Shown: positions 35,044 to 43,846 of the stretch, one piece after another
Position numbering within the stretch: the first letter of the stretch is position 1
Layout: every line of letters starts with the position of its first letter
Assembly: GCF_003626735.1 (NCBI RefSeq)
Contig: NZ_RBHX01000001.1
Location: forward strand, 558,001 to 622,000
Direction: 5' to 3'
DNA: 64,000 nucleotides
DNA from: Microbacterium sp. CGR2
GTDB taxonomy: Bacteria; Actinomycetota; Actinomycetes; Actinomycetales; Microbacteriaceae
Made by a program: the position numbers and the translations under genes
Notes under the pieces: model-generated
What the model was told of the DNA's origin: nothing
What the model saw: only the letters and a program-made list of their open reading frames with translations
Databases searched by the model: none

Positions 35044-36008
35044 TGGGTGTGATCCTCGTGACCAGCCGCTCCTTCTCCGACGGCGATCTCGACCTCGTCG
35101 GCAGGGCGGCGCAGGCGGGGCACCGCATCCTCCGAGGACCGGCCCACCACGACCTCGACGAGTTGCGACCGCTGCTCCACGGCGCCGACGCCTGGATCGC
35201 CGGCACCGGGGCCGTGACCGACCAGCACCTCGGCGCAGCGCCGAAGCTCAAGGTCGTCGCCCGCTACGGGGTCGGAACCGAGTCCGTCGATCTTGACGCC
35301 GCCCGCCGCCGCGGCATCCCTGTCACGAATACCCCCGGCGCCAATGCGGATGCCGTCGCCGATCACGCGGTCGCGCTGATGCTCGCTGCGCTCCGCTTCG
35401 TCTCGGACGGTGACCGTCGGGTCCGCGCCGGCGACTGGGGCGTGCGTCGCGGACGCGAGCTCGGTGCAGCGGTCGTCGGCATCGTCGGGTTCGGCCGGAT
35501 CGGCCAAGGCGTCGCCCGGCGGCTCGCGGGGTTCGGACCGCGCATCATCGCCACCGATCCTTTCCTTCCCACCACCCTGATCACCGCGAACGGCGCCGAG
35601 CCCGTCGATACGGACGAGTTGTTCCGCATCGCCGACGTCATCACGCTGCACGCACCAGGGGGCCGGCTGCTCGTCGACCCTGCCCGGCTCGCCCGCACGC
35701 CCCGAGGTACCGTCCTCGTGAACACGGCCCGCGGGGACCTCGTCGACGAGGCGGCTGTCGCGGAGGCGCTGCGCGAGGGCATCCTGTCCGCCTATGCGGC
35801 CGATACGCTCGACGGCGACACCGCGGCGCACGACAGCCCGCTGCTCGCCGCCGACCTCGCCGACCGAGTGATCGTCACTCCGCACCTGGGCGCGCAGACC
35901 ACACAGGCCGTCGACAACATGGGCGCGCTGTCGCTCGACGATGTGATCGCCGTGCTCCGCGGCGGTGAGCCCCTCCATCCGGTGACCATCAGCGAGGAGC
36001 CCCGATGA
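35043..36008 (+). CDS. D-isomer-specific 2-hydroxyacid dehydrogenase
   Basis: NAD-dependent oxidoreductase of 321 residues, phosphoglycerate-dehydrogenase-like. The nucleotide-binding motif VGIVGFGRIGQGVARRL lies mid-protein, and substrate-site segments VARYGVGTESVDLDAARRRG, NTARGDLVDEAAV and the catalytic-histidine region TPHLGAQT are present. The start is the ATG at 35043 that overlaps the kinase stop; the ORF extends 8 codons further but without support. In this operon it could oxidise or reduce a sugar acid or a keto acid formed from the unknown sugar. Confidence 0.87.
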   Translation: MGVILVTSRSFSDGDLDLVGRAAQAGHRILRGPAHHDLDELRPLLHGADAWIAGTGAVTDQHLGAAPKLKVVARYGVGTESVDLDAARRRGIPVTNTPGANADAVADHAVALMLAALRFVSDGDRRVRAGDWGVRRGRELGAAVVGIVGFGRIGQGVARRLAGFGPRIIATDPFLPTTLITANGAEPVDTDELFRIADVITLHAPGGRLLVDPARLARTPRGTVLVNTARGDLVDEAAVAEALREGILSAYAADTLDGDTAAHDSPLLAADLADRVIVTPHLGAQTTQAVDNMGALSLDDVIAVLRGGEPLHPVTISEEPR

Positions 36009-36943
36009 CCGCCACTGCCCCGCCCGGCGCCGCCGACCACATGGGATTCGTCGGCGTCACGACGGCCTCATCGTCGATCATGAAAGTGTTCCCCCTCTGG
36101 GCCGACATCCTGGGGCTGCCGACGCGGACGCTGATCGGCCACGACCTGCCGATGGATGCCGAGCCGGCGCAGTACCGCGCGATGGTCGAGCAGATCCGCG
36201 ACGACCCGCACCACCGCGGCGCCCTCGTGACCACGCACAAGATGAATGTCTACGCGGCAGCATCCGACCTCTTCGATGAACTGGACCCGTTCGCCGTATC
36301 GTGCGCCGAGATCTCGAGCATCGCCAAGCGCGGCCCCCTCCTGTCCGGCCGCGCCAAAGACCCGATCACGGTCGACCTCGCCCTGAACGACTTCCTTCCT
36401 GCCGACCATTTCTCCCGCACCGGTGCCGAAGTCGTCATCCTCGGCGCCGGCGGATCGGGGACGGCTCTCAGTTGGGCACTCGCCGAGCGCGACGATGCGC
36501 CCCGCCGGATCACCGTGACCGCCCTGACTCAGCCACCACTCGACCACTTGCGCGAGGTGCACCGTCACCACGGAACGCGCGAAGGGCTGATCGACTACGT
36601 CGTGACCGCGACGCCCGCGGACGCCGACGCCGTGGTGGCCGCCGCTCCCCCGGGTTCCCTCGTGGCGAATGCGACCGGGCTCGGCAAAGACCGCCCCGGC
36701 TCGCCGCTGACCGACGCCGTCTCCTTCCCCCGTGACGGGTTCGCGTGGGAGTTCAACTACCGCGGCTCGCTCGAGTTCCTCCATCAGGCCAGAGCGCAGG
36801 AGCAGGCGAGATCGCTGCACGTCGTCGACGGCTGGCGCTACTTCATCCACGGCTGGTCGCAGGTGGTCGCCGACGTCTTCGAACTCGACCTCACACCCGA
36901 GATCGTGGAGCGCCTCGCGGACGCCGCGGAATCGGTGCGCTGA
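36005..36943 (+). CDS. Shikimate-dehydrogenase-like oxidoreductase
   Basis: Protein of 312 residues with the fold of AroE: an N-terminal substrate domain and a nucleotide-binding segment VVILGAGGSGTALSWALAE. The SxS pair (SSSIM, 22-26), the catalytic lysine (K79 in TTHKMN) and aspartate (D119) can be aligned, but the Asn-Thr that precede Asp in shikimate dehydrogenases are Ala-Lys here, so the substrate is probably not shikimate. It starts with an ATGA overlap and ends with a TGATG overlap, firmly inside the operon, and is a key unknown of this pathway. Confidence 0.82.
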   Translation: MTATAPPGAADHMGFVGVTTASSSIMKVFPLWADILGLPTRTLIGHDLPMDAEPAQYRAMVEQIRDDPHHRGALVTTHKMNVYAAASDLFDELDPFAVSCAEISSIAKRGPLLSGRAKDPITVDLALNDFLPADHFSRTGAEVVILGAGGSGTALSWALAERDDAPRRITVTALTQPPLDHLREVHRHHGTREGLIDYVVTATPADADAVVAAAPPGSLVANATGLGKDRPGSPLTDAVSFPRDGFAWEFNYRGSLEFLHQARAQEQARSLHVVDGWRYFIHGWSQVVADVFELDLTPEIVERLADAAESVR

Positions 36944-37911
36944 TGCCCGTCGTCCGGACGGTGCGGGGCGACATCGCTCCCGCCGAACTCGGTCGCGTCG
37001 ACTATCACGAGCACCTCTTCCAGGTGTCGCCGCTGTTGCCGGGAGACGAGCTCGACGACGAGACCGCGTCGGGCGAGGAAGCGGGACTGCTGCGGGCGAG
37101 CGGGTTCGAGACGATGGTGGATGCCACGCCGTTCGGCCTCGCCCGCGACCCGGCGGCGCTGGCACGGATCAGCGGGGCGACCGGTCTGCGGATCGTCGCG
37201 ACGACCGGTCGTCACCGCGAAGCGCACTACGGCGCCGAGCATCCGATGCAGGTCTGGACGGTCGAGCGCCTGACGGCGATGTTCGTCGCCGACATCACCC
37301 GCGGCATGCCCGCCCTCGACGCGGCCGTGTTCGAGACTCCCGATGTGCCCCTCGCCGTCGCACCAGACGGACGCCCCGTGCGCGCCGGGATGCTCAAGGG
37401 CGGCGTCGATTACTGGCGTATCAGTCCGTTCGAACGCACCACTCTCCTCGCTGTCGCCGCCGCGCATCGCGCGACCGGCGCGCCCGTGATGGTGCATCTG
37501 GAGTTCTGCACCGCCGCGCACGAGGTGCTCGACCTGCTCGCGGCCGAGGGCGTGGCATCCGATCGTGTCGTTCTCGCCCACGCCGACCGCGACCCCGACC
37601 CTGGGCTGCACGTCTCTCTCGCCGAACGGGGCGCCTACCTCGGCTACGACGGCTTCGCACGCCAGCGCACCCGCTCGGATGCCGAGCTGCTCGCGTTGAC
37701 GGCCGCCGTCGTCGAGCGGGGCGCCGGCGACCGCGTCGTGCTGGGCGGCGATGTCGCTCGGCGCTCTCGCTACGTCGCGTACGGCGGGATGCCCGGACTG
37801 GCGTACCTCGGCGAACGGTACCTCCCCCGGCTCCGAGCCGCGGTCGGCGACGAGGCGGTCGACCGGATGCTGGCCGCCAACCCCGCGCGCCTGCTCACCC
37901 TCTCGGCCTGA
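36943..37911 (+). CDS. Phosphotriesterase-family metal hydrolase (probable lactonase)
   Basis: Amidohydrolase-fold enzyme of 322 residues with the full binuclear metal site of the phosphotriesterase family: H22 and H24 (HEHL), bridging K152 (MLKGG), H185 (MVHLEF), H213 (LAHADRD) and D270 (GGDVARRS). Natural members are mostly lactonases or esterases; hydrolysis of a sugar lactone would fit an operon with two dehydrogenases. The ATG at 36943 overlaps the previous stop (TGATG). Last gene of the operon; a terminator follows. Confidence 0.88.
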   Translation: MPVVRTVRGDIAPAELGRVDYHEHLFQVSPLLPGDELDDETASGEEAGLLRASGFETMVDATPFGLARDPAALARISGATGLRIVATTGRHREAHYGAEHPMQVWTVERLTAMFVADITRGMPALDAAVFETPDVPLAVAPDGRPVRAGMLKGGVDYWRISPFERTTLLAVAAAHRATGAPVMVHLEFCTAAHEVLDLLAAEGVASDRVVLAHADRDPDPGLHVSLAERGAYLGYDGFARQRTRSDAELLALTAAVVERGAGDRVVLGGDVARRSRYVAYGGMPGLAYLGERYLPRLRAAVGDEAVDRMLAANPARLLTLSA

Positions 37912-37928
37912 CATCCGGCCGGACGAAA

Positions 37929-37954
37929 GGCCCCTCACCCGAAGGTGAGGGGCC
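37929..37954. terminator. Bidirectional intrinsic terminator
   Basis: A perfect 11-bp stem (37929-37939 with 37944-37954) closed by a CGAA tetraloop lies between the convergent lactonase-like and binding-protein genes. Confidence 0.8.
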
Positions 37955-37966
37955 CGTATCACCGAG

Positions 37967-38971
37967 TCACTCGTAGAGGACTGCGGCGATCTCTTCGTCT
38001 TCGATGTTGTCCTTGTCGTACCAGTAGGAGCCGGTGTCGTAGAACTCGTCGACATCGTCGCCGTTGGCCGCATCATAAGCCGCCTGGACGACCTGTTCGC
38101 CGATGCCGATCGGGTCCTGCGTGATGGCGCCGGCCATGGTGCCGTCCTTGATGGCGTTGATCTGCGCGGCGCCGGAGTCGAAGCCGACGATCGTGATCTT
38201 GCCCTTCTCGAGGCCCAGCTCGTTCACCGCGTTGACGACGCCGATGGCGGAGCCTTCGTTGGTGCCGTAGATCCCCTTGAGGTCCGGGTGCGCGGCGAGC
38301 AGCGTCTTGGCGATGTCGGCCGACTTCAGGTGGTCGCCGTCGCCGTACTGGATGTCGACGATCTCGACGTCGGGGAAGTCGGCTTCCATCTTCTCGACGA
38401 ACCCGTCACGACGCTCGACACCGGTCGAGTTGATGTTCGAGTGACCGACGATCGCGACCTCGCCCTCGCCGCCGATCAGCTCGGCCATGTGCTCGGCGGC
38501 GAGCGCACCCGCGACCTTGCTGTCGGTCGCCGACAGGCTGAGTCCGACGTCACCGTTGCACGGCGCATCGAAGTACACCACGGGGATGTCCTTCGACTTG
38601 GCCTGCTCGAGGGGCGCCACGCACGCCTCGGGGTCCAGGGCCGCGTAGGCGATGGCATCCGGGTTCTTGTCGATGGCGGTGGTGAGCATCTCGAGCTGCT
38701 GCGCGATCTCGGTCTCCGCCGCGGGGCCTTCGAACGTGATCTTGACGCCGAGCTCGTCGGCCTTCTGCTCCGCGCCCGTCTTCACGGCCTGCCAGAACTG
38801 GTGCTGGAAGCCCTTCGAGACGAGAGCGATGTACATCTCGCCGTCGCCGCTGCCGCTGTCACCGCCGCTGCCGCCTTCTTCGATCACGTCGCCGCCGCCG
38901 GCACAGCCGGCGAACACCAACGCGGAAGCGGCCACGAGTGCCGCAAATGCGGTCTTCTTGCCGTATTTCAT
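37967..38971 (-). CDS. Sugar-binding lipoprotein (RbsB-like)
   Basis: Substrate-binding lipoprotein of 334 residues for the ABC importer encoded upstream. The ATG at 38971 has GGAG at the right distance and begins a signal peptide ending in lipobox FAGC, followed by an acidic Gly/Ser linker. The mature part (YIALVSKGFQHQFWQAVKTG) is typical of the ribose/galactose-binding family. Unusually it is the last gene of its operon (ATPase, permease, binding protein). A site shared with fucose genes stands upstream of the operon, so L-fucose is my best guess for the ligand. Confidence 0.9.
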   Translation of the reverse strand: MKYGKKTAFAALVAASALVFAGCAGGGDVIEEGGSGGDSGSGDGEMYIALVSKGFQHQFWQAVKTGAEQKADELGVKITFEGPAAETEIAQQLEMLTTAIDKNPDAIAYAALDPEACVAPLEQAKSKDIPVVYFDAPCNGDVGLSLSATDSKVAGALAAEHMAELIGGEGEVAIVGHSNINSTGVERRDGFVEKMEADFPDVEIVDIQYGDGDHLKSADIAKTLLAAHPDLKGIYGTNEGSAIGVVNAVNELGLEKGKITIVGFDSGAAQINAIKDGTMAGAITQDPIGIGEQVVQAAYDAANGDDVDEFYDTGSYWYDKDNIEDEEIAAVLYE

Positions 38972-39059
38972 GGAAACTCCATTGTTCTGTGAATGCCGGC
39001 CGGAGCCGACGGGGTGGGACATCTCGGGTTCCTCTGTGTGCAGGACAGGGGTTCAGGGG

Positions 39060-40094
39060 TCAGGTGCGCTGGCGGTTGCGCAGCGAGTCGAGGAAGACCG
39101 CGAGCAGCACGACGACGCCGACGACGATGTTCTGCCACTCGGGCTGGATCGACATGATGCGCAGACCGTTGACGAGCACGCTCATGATCAGGGCACCGAT
39201 GACGGTGCCGAGGATGGATCCTCGGCCGCCCAGCAGCGAGGTTCCGCCGATGATGACGGCGGCGATCGCCTGCAGTTCGTAGCCCATGCCGATCTGGGGC
39301 TGGGCCGAGTCGAGGCGGGCGGCGATCACGATGCCGGCGATGCCGGTGAAAGCTCCGGCGAACATGTAGATGAGGATCGTCCAGCGGCGCGTGTTCACGC
39401 CGGAGAGGCGCGTGGCCTCTTCGTTGGAGCCGATCGCGAACGTGTAGCGCCCGAGCAGCGTCTTCGACAGCACCAGCCAGGCGACGACTGCGAGGAGTGC
39501 GGTGATCAGCACGGCGTTCGGGATGCCGGGGATGATGACCCCGAGGGCGATCTTCTTGAAGTCGGGGGCCGATGTCGAGAAGTAGATCGGCGAGACGTTC
39601 GAGATCACGAGGGCGAGACCGCCGGCGATCATCATCATCGCGAGCGTGGCGATGAACGGGGGAAGCCGGAGGAACGTGATGTTCACGCCGTTGACGAGTC
39701 CCATCAGCACACCGGTGAGGATGCCGCCGATCACACCGACCCACACCGGAAGCCCCATGTTGGTCACGAAGACACCGGTCATCACCGCGCAGAGCGCCAT
39801 ACCGGTACCGATCGAGAGGTCGATGCCGCCGGTGATGATGACGAAAGTGGTGCCGAGTGCGAGGATGCCGATCACCGCGGTCGACAGCAGCACGGTGGCG
39901 ATGTTGCTGAAGGTGAAGAAGTTCGGGCTGGCGATCGAGAAGAAGATCACCAGGACGATGAGGGTGCCGAACGCCAGCGACTGCTGGACCTGGCGCTTCA
40001 GGAACGCCCCGATGTCGCGCTTGTCGGTGTTCTCGTTCACCGCGGTCTGGATGATCGTCGTCGTCGACGATCCGGGCTGCTGCGGGGTGCTCAT
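39060..40094 (-). CDS. Sugar ABC transporter permease (RbsC-like)
   Basis: Membrane permease of 344 residues with about ten helices and the family block VIITGGIDLSIGTGMALCAV. The ATG at 40094 overlaps the stop of the ATPase gene by 1 nt. A single permease gene means the transporter uses a homodimer, as RbsC does, in contrast with the heterodimeric YtfT-YjfF pair at 8.5-10.6 kb. Confidence 0.92.
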   Translation of the reverse strand: MSTPQQPGSSTTTIIQTAVNENTDKRDIGAFLKRQVQQSLAFGTLIVLVIFFSIASPNFFTFSNIATVLLSTAVIGILALGTTFVIITGGIDLSIGTGMALCAVMTGVFVTNMGLPVWVGVIGGILTGVLMGLVNGVNITFLRLPPFIATLAMMMIAGGLALVISNVSPIYFSTSAPDFKKIALGVIIPGIPNAVLITALLAVVAWLVLSKTLLGRYTFAIGSNEEATRLSGVNTRRWTILIYMFAGAFTGIAGIVIAARLDSAQPQIGMGYELQAIAAVIIGGTSLLGGRGSILGTVIGALIMSVLVNGLRIMSIQPEWQNIVVGVVVLLAVFLDSLRNRQRT

Positions 40095-41596
40095 CAGTCT
40101 TCCTCCCCGTGGGCTGCGAGTTGCATGATCTTCTCCTGGCTGGCTTCCTCGTTGCGGAGCGTGCCGGTGATACGACCGTTCGCGAAGACCGCGATGCGGT
40201 TCGCGACACGGAGGATCTCCGGCAGCTCGGATGAGATGACGATGATGGACTTCCCCTGATCAGCGAGCTGCTGCATGAGGCGGTAGATCTCCTCCTTAGC
40301 TCCGACGTCGATCCCTCGGGTCGGCTCGTCGAAGATGAGGATGTCGCAGTCGCGCATCAGCCACCGGGCGATGACGACCTTCTGCTGGTTGCCTCCGGAG
40401 AGCAGCTTCACGACCTGATTGACGGAGGGCGTCTTGACCCGCAGCTGCTGCACGTACTCCTTGGTGCGGTTCTTCGCCTTGGCGTCGCCCATCCAGCCGA
40501 TGCCGTTGGCGTACGACCCGAGAGAGGCGAGAACGGTATTGAAGGTCACGTCCTGTTCGAGCATGAGCCCCAGGAGCTTGCGGTCTTCCGAGAGGTAGCC
40601 GACCCCGTGCTTCACGGCATCCGCTGGTTGGCCGATGCGCACGGTCTTGCCGGCGATCGCGATCGTTCCGCCGTCGCTGTGGTCCGCCCCGATGACGGCT
40701 CGCGCGGTCTCGGTGCGTCCGGCGCCCATGAGCCCGGCGAAGCCGAGGATCTCGCCCTTGTGCAGCTGGAACGACACGTCTTTGAGCAGGTTCTTCGTGG
40801 TCAGCCCCTGCACGTCCAGGACGATCGGATCGTTCAGGTGCTCGCGCGCCTGCGGCCGCGTGCCCTCGTCGATCACACGGCCGACCATCATCTCGATGAT
40901 CTTCGGGATGGTCGCGTCGGCCCGGTCGAGTGATCCGATGTATGCGCCGTCTCGGAGCACTGTCACGCGATCAGCGAGTCGGCGGAGTTCGTCCATCCGG
41001 TGGGAGATGTAGACGATGCCGGTGCCCCGCGCCTTCAGCTGCTCGATGAGCACGAACAGCGTCTCGACCTCGGTGTCGGTGAGTGCCGATGTCGGTTCGT
41101 CCATGATGAGGACCTTGGCGTTGAACGACAGCGCCTTGGCGATCTCGACCATCTGCTGCTCAGCCACGGTGAGCTCGCCGACGAGCTGGCGCGGGTCGAG
41201 CCGGATGTCGAGGCGCTGGAGGAGTTCGGCGGTCTGCGCGTTCAGCTTGCGCTCGGACAGGAACGGGCCGGATGTGGGTTCACGACCCACGTAGATGTTC
41301 TGCGCGACCGTCAGGTCGGGCATCAGGTTGAGCTCCTGATGGATGATCGTGACACCGAGCTCCTGCGCCTGGAGAGGGCTGGTGAGCTCGACCTCGCGAC
41401 CTTCGAACCGGATGGTGCCCTCGTCTTTGGTGTAGATCCCGGAGAGGATCTTCATCAGCGTCGACTTGCCGGCGCCGTTCTCCCCGACGAGGACGAGCAC
41501 TTCTCCGGCACGCACTTCGAGGTGTACGTCCTTGAGCGCCTGCACACCGGGGAACCCCTTGCTGATGCCCTCCACTGTGAGGATGGGGTCGCTCAT
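40094..41596 (-). CDS. Sugar ABC transporter ATPase (RbsA/MglA-like)
   Basis: Double-NBD ATPase of 500 residues. NBD1: Walker A GENGAGKST, signature LTVAEQQMVEI, Walker B VLIMDEPTSAL. NBD2: GLMGAGRTE, signature LSGGNQQKVVI, LIFDEPTRGID. The ATG at 41596 is preferred over the longer ORF because AGGTGAG precedes it. It is the first gene of the importer operon; the upstream region carries an ACATCGGATCA site shared with the fucose genes. Confidence 0.92.
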   Translation of the reverse strand: MSDPILTVEGISKGFPGVQALKDVHLEVRAGEVLVLVGENGAGKSTLMKILSGIYTKDEGTIRFEGREVELTSPLQAQELGVTIIHQELNLMPDLTVAQNIYVGREPTSGPFLSERKLNAQTAELLQRLDIRLDPRQLVGELTVAEQQMVEIAKALSFNAKVLIMDEPTSALTDTEVETLFVLIEQLKARGTGIVYISHRMDELRRLADRVTVLRDGAYIGSLDRADATIPKIIEMMVGRVIDEGTRPQAREHLNDPIVLDVQGLTTKNLLKDVSFQLHKGEILGFAGLMGAGRTETARAVIGADHSDGGTIAIAGKTVRIGQPADAVKHGVGYLSEDRKLLGLMLEQDVTFNTVLASLGSYANGIGWMGDAKAKNRTKEYVQQLRVKTPSVNQVVKLLSGGNQQKVVIARWLMRDCDILIFDEPTRGIDVGAKEEIYRLMQQLADQGKSIIVISSELPEILRVANRIAVFANGRITGTLRNEEASQEKIMQLAAHGEED

Positions 41597-41653
41597 GTGC
41601 TCACCTGCTTCCTTGAAGGTCGTGTTGCGATCCGTCGATGCCAATCGCAGTAA

Positions 41654-41664
41654 ACATCGGATCA
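41654..41664. promoter_or_regulatory. Fucose-regulon operator, importer promoter
   Basis: ACATCGGATCA, preceded by GTAA, matches the site in the fucD promoter over 13 bp (GTAAACATCGGAT). Further upstream two copies of GTATCTAA stand 10 bp apart (41697-41704 and 41707-41714), which may be an activator site or promoter elements. Confidence 0.55.
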
Positions 41665-41748
41665 ATTCTGCGGCTTGGATCGGTTTCGCGCAAGTTGTAT
41701 CTAAATGTATCTAACGACTTCCCGGTTGGGAAGACCTGTAATGACATC

Positions 41749-42618
41749 TCAGTGAAGCCGGATGCTCTCGACCGCCACGAGCTTGTCCCGGATGTAGGCA
41801 CTGGCGTGTGCACCGAGTTCGTCGTTGTCGGTCCAGAGATTCCGCCAGATCCCGAGCATCCGACTGAGATCGGGAGCGACCACGGCGGAGGAGAACGATT
41901 CGAAGACGATGGGCCCGTCGTAGCCGATCCGGCCGAGCGCCTTGAAGAACGTGTCGAAGTCGACGGTGCCCGTGCCGAGGTACCCCCGATGACTCTCGCC
42001 GATGTGGACGTAACGCAGCGCCGGCGCCGCATCCAGAACCGGCGCGAACATATCCGACTCCTCTATGTTCATGTGGTACGTGTCCAGGTGGATGCCGAGG
42101 TTCGGCCGGTCGATCTCGGCGAGGTAGGAGAGCGCTTGGCGAGCGGTGTTCAGCACGTTCGTCTCGTAGCGGTTCACCACCTCGAGCGACACCGACACCC
42201 CGCGCTCAGCGGCGTGGTCGGCGACTCGCGCGATGGCCCGACGACTGCTCGCGAGGCCCTCCGGGGTGGCGGGGGCCATGTACTTCTGCATGGCGCTGTA
42301 GATCACGCCGCAGAAGTGGCGCCCACCGAGTTCGGCCAGCACGTCAACCGCCTTGATCAGCAGCGCCTCCCCCGCTGCCACGATCGCGGGGTCGGAACTG
42401 GTGACATCGGTCTTCTCCGACAGTCCGAGCGAGGCGCTGACGTCCAGACCGTGTTCGGCGAGAGCGTCTTTCGCGGCGGCCACGTCGAACGCGAACGGGT
42501 CCATCAGCGGGAACTCGATGAGGTCGAATCCCGCCTTCTTGGTCTGCTCGACAGCGAGACGGATGCCGTCGGCATCGAAGTCTCCGGTCCAGACGAGTCC
42601 ATGGCAGCCGATGTTCAT
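41749..42618 (-). CDS. D-tagatose/D-allulose 3-epimerase family protein
   Basis: TIM-barrel ketose 3-epimerase of 289 residues. The four metal ligands are present at E146 (SLEVVNR), D179 (HLDTYHMN), H205 (HIGESHRG) and E240 (VFESFS), each exactly six residues before the corresponding ligand in Pseudomonas cichorii D-tagatose 3-epimerase. The ATG at 42618 has GGAGAGG upstream. It is divergent from a LacI gene with two operators between them. It would interconvert free ketoses such as fructose/psicose or tagatose/sorbose epimers; the physiological sugar is unknown. Confidence 0.9.
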   Translation of the reverse strand: MNIGCHGLVWTGDFDADGIRLAVEQTKKAGFDLIEFPLMDPFAFDVAAAKDALAEHGLDVSASLGLSEKTDVTSSDPAIVAAGEALLIKAVDVLAELGGRHFCGVIYSAMQKYMAPATPEGLASSRRAIARVADHAAERGVSVSLEVVNRYETNVLNTARQALSYLAEIDRPNLGIHLDTYHMNIEESDMFAPVLDAAPALRYVHIGESHRGYLGTGTVDFDTFFKALGRIGYDGPIVFESFSSAVVAPDLSRMLGIWRNLWTDNDELGAHASAYIRDKLVAVESIRLH

Positions 42619-42661
42619 CGAGACCTCTCCGGGCGGGTGTGCGGCACCATCGCCTCCGCGA

Positions 42662-42743
42662 CTTGGCACGTTCCAAGTCAACTGCGAGCCACGCTACGTC
42701 GCAGTCCGACCTGGTGTCAAGAGCTTTCTTGGCACGTTGCAAT
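42662..42743. promoter_or_regulatory. Two LacI operators (TTGGCACGTTsCAA)
   Basis: CTTGGCACGTTCCAAG (42662-42677) and CTTGGCACGTTGCAAT (42728-42743) share a 10-bp identical left part and central ACGT and lie 66 bp apart in the divergent gap. The neighbouring LacI protein encoded at 42809 is the likely binder, controlling itself and the epimerase. Confidence 0.7.
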
Positions 42744-42808
42744 CGCTGAGCTAGCCTGGGGGACGCCGCTGCATCCGCTGCCGTCGGCCTGAAGACGAAG
42801 GAGCCGTC

Positions 42809-43810
42809 ATGCCCGCGAGCGTCAAAGACGTCGCCGCCCTCGCCGGAGTCTCGTCCTCGACCGTCTCCAACTATCTCAACCACCCGCACGTGCTGGGTGC
42901 TGCGAGTCGCGAACGAGTGCGAGCGGCGATCGAGCAGCTCGGGTACGTTCCGAACGAGTCGGCGCGTCAGCTGCGCGCCGGATCGAGCAAGGCCCTCGCG
43001 CTCATCCTCCTCGACGCCTGGCTTCCGTACTTCAACGAGTTGTCCCGCGGCGTCGACGATGTCGCGCGAGAAGGCGGCTGGTCACTGTTCTTCAGCAACA
43101 GCAACCGCGACAGCGCGCAGGAGAGCCGCAACATCGACATGTTCGAGGCCCACCGCGTGCAGGGCATCGTCATCTATCCGCTGGGAGACGTGGTGCCGCG
43201 TCTCGAGCAGCTCGCACAGCGCGGCATCCGGTCCGTGGTCGTCGGGCCGATCCGAGATTCACCCACGGTGGCGTCCGTGCTCTTCGACGATCGAGGCGGG
43301 GGCCGGCTCGCGGGCGAGCATCTGCTCTCGCTCGGACGGCGCCGGATCCTCTTCCTCGGCAGTGCGGCCGTCGATCAGTCCAACGACCGGCTGGCAGGAA
43401 TCCAGGATGCCGTGGCCGACACCGACGCGACGATCACCGTGACGGACGTGGCGCATCTCGCCACCGAGGACGGATTGCGCGCGGCCGAACAGATCATCGC
43501 GCTGCCGGAAGCGGAGCGTCCCGACGCCGTCTTCGCGGCGAACGACCTGGTGGCACTCGGCGTGCTCACGCAGCTGCTGCGGCACGGCATCCGCGTGCCG
43601 GAGGAGATCGCGCTCGTCGGCTTCGACGACGTCGATCAGGCGCATCAGGGTGTCGTGCCTCTCACGAGCGTGCGCCAGCCCGGCTACGCGATCGGTCGTG
43701 CCGCCGGCGCCGCGCTTCTGCAGCAGCTCGCCGACCCCACCGGACCCCCGCCGGCGACGACGCCGTTCCCGGCGGAGCTCATCGTGCGCGAGTCGACGGT
43801 CGGGCGCTGA
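42809..43810 (+). CDS. LacI-family regulator of the epimerase gene
   Basis: Repressor of 333 residues with an N-terminal helix-turn-helix (VKDVAALAGVSSSTVSNYLN) and a full sensor domain ending VGFDDVDQAHQGVVPLTSV. The ATG at 42809 follows GAAGGAG. It is divergent from the ketose 3-epimerase gene and the two operators between them resemble classical LacI/GalR sites. It converges on fucU; a hairpin separates them. Confidence 0.92.
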   Translation: MPASVKDVAALAGVSSSTVSNYLNHPHVLGAASRERVRAAIEQLGYVPNESARQLRAGSSKALALILLDAWLPYFNELSRGVDDVAREGGWSLFFSNSNRDSAQESRNIDMFEAHRVQGIVIYPLGDVVPRLEQLAQRGIRSVVVGPIRDSPTVASVLFDDRGGGRLAGEHLLSLGRRRILFLGSAAVDQSNDRLAGIQDAVADTDATITVTDVAHLATEDGLRAAEQIIALPEAERPDAVFAANDLVALGVLTQLLRHGIRVPEEIALVGFDDVDQAHQGVVPLTSVRQPGYAIGRAAGAALLQQLADPTGPPPATTPFPAELIVRESTVGR

Positions 43811-43817
43811 GCTGCGA

Positions 43818-43846
43818 ACGCGTCGGCAGGCATCACGCCGACGCGT
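43818..43846. terminator. Hairpin between convergent lacI and fucU
   Basis: A perfect 10-bp stem (43818-43827 with 43837-43846) with a 9-nt loop lies at the convergent gene ends and overlaps the last codons of fucU. Confidence 0.6.
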
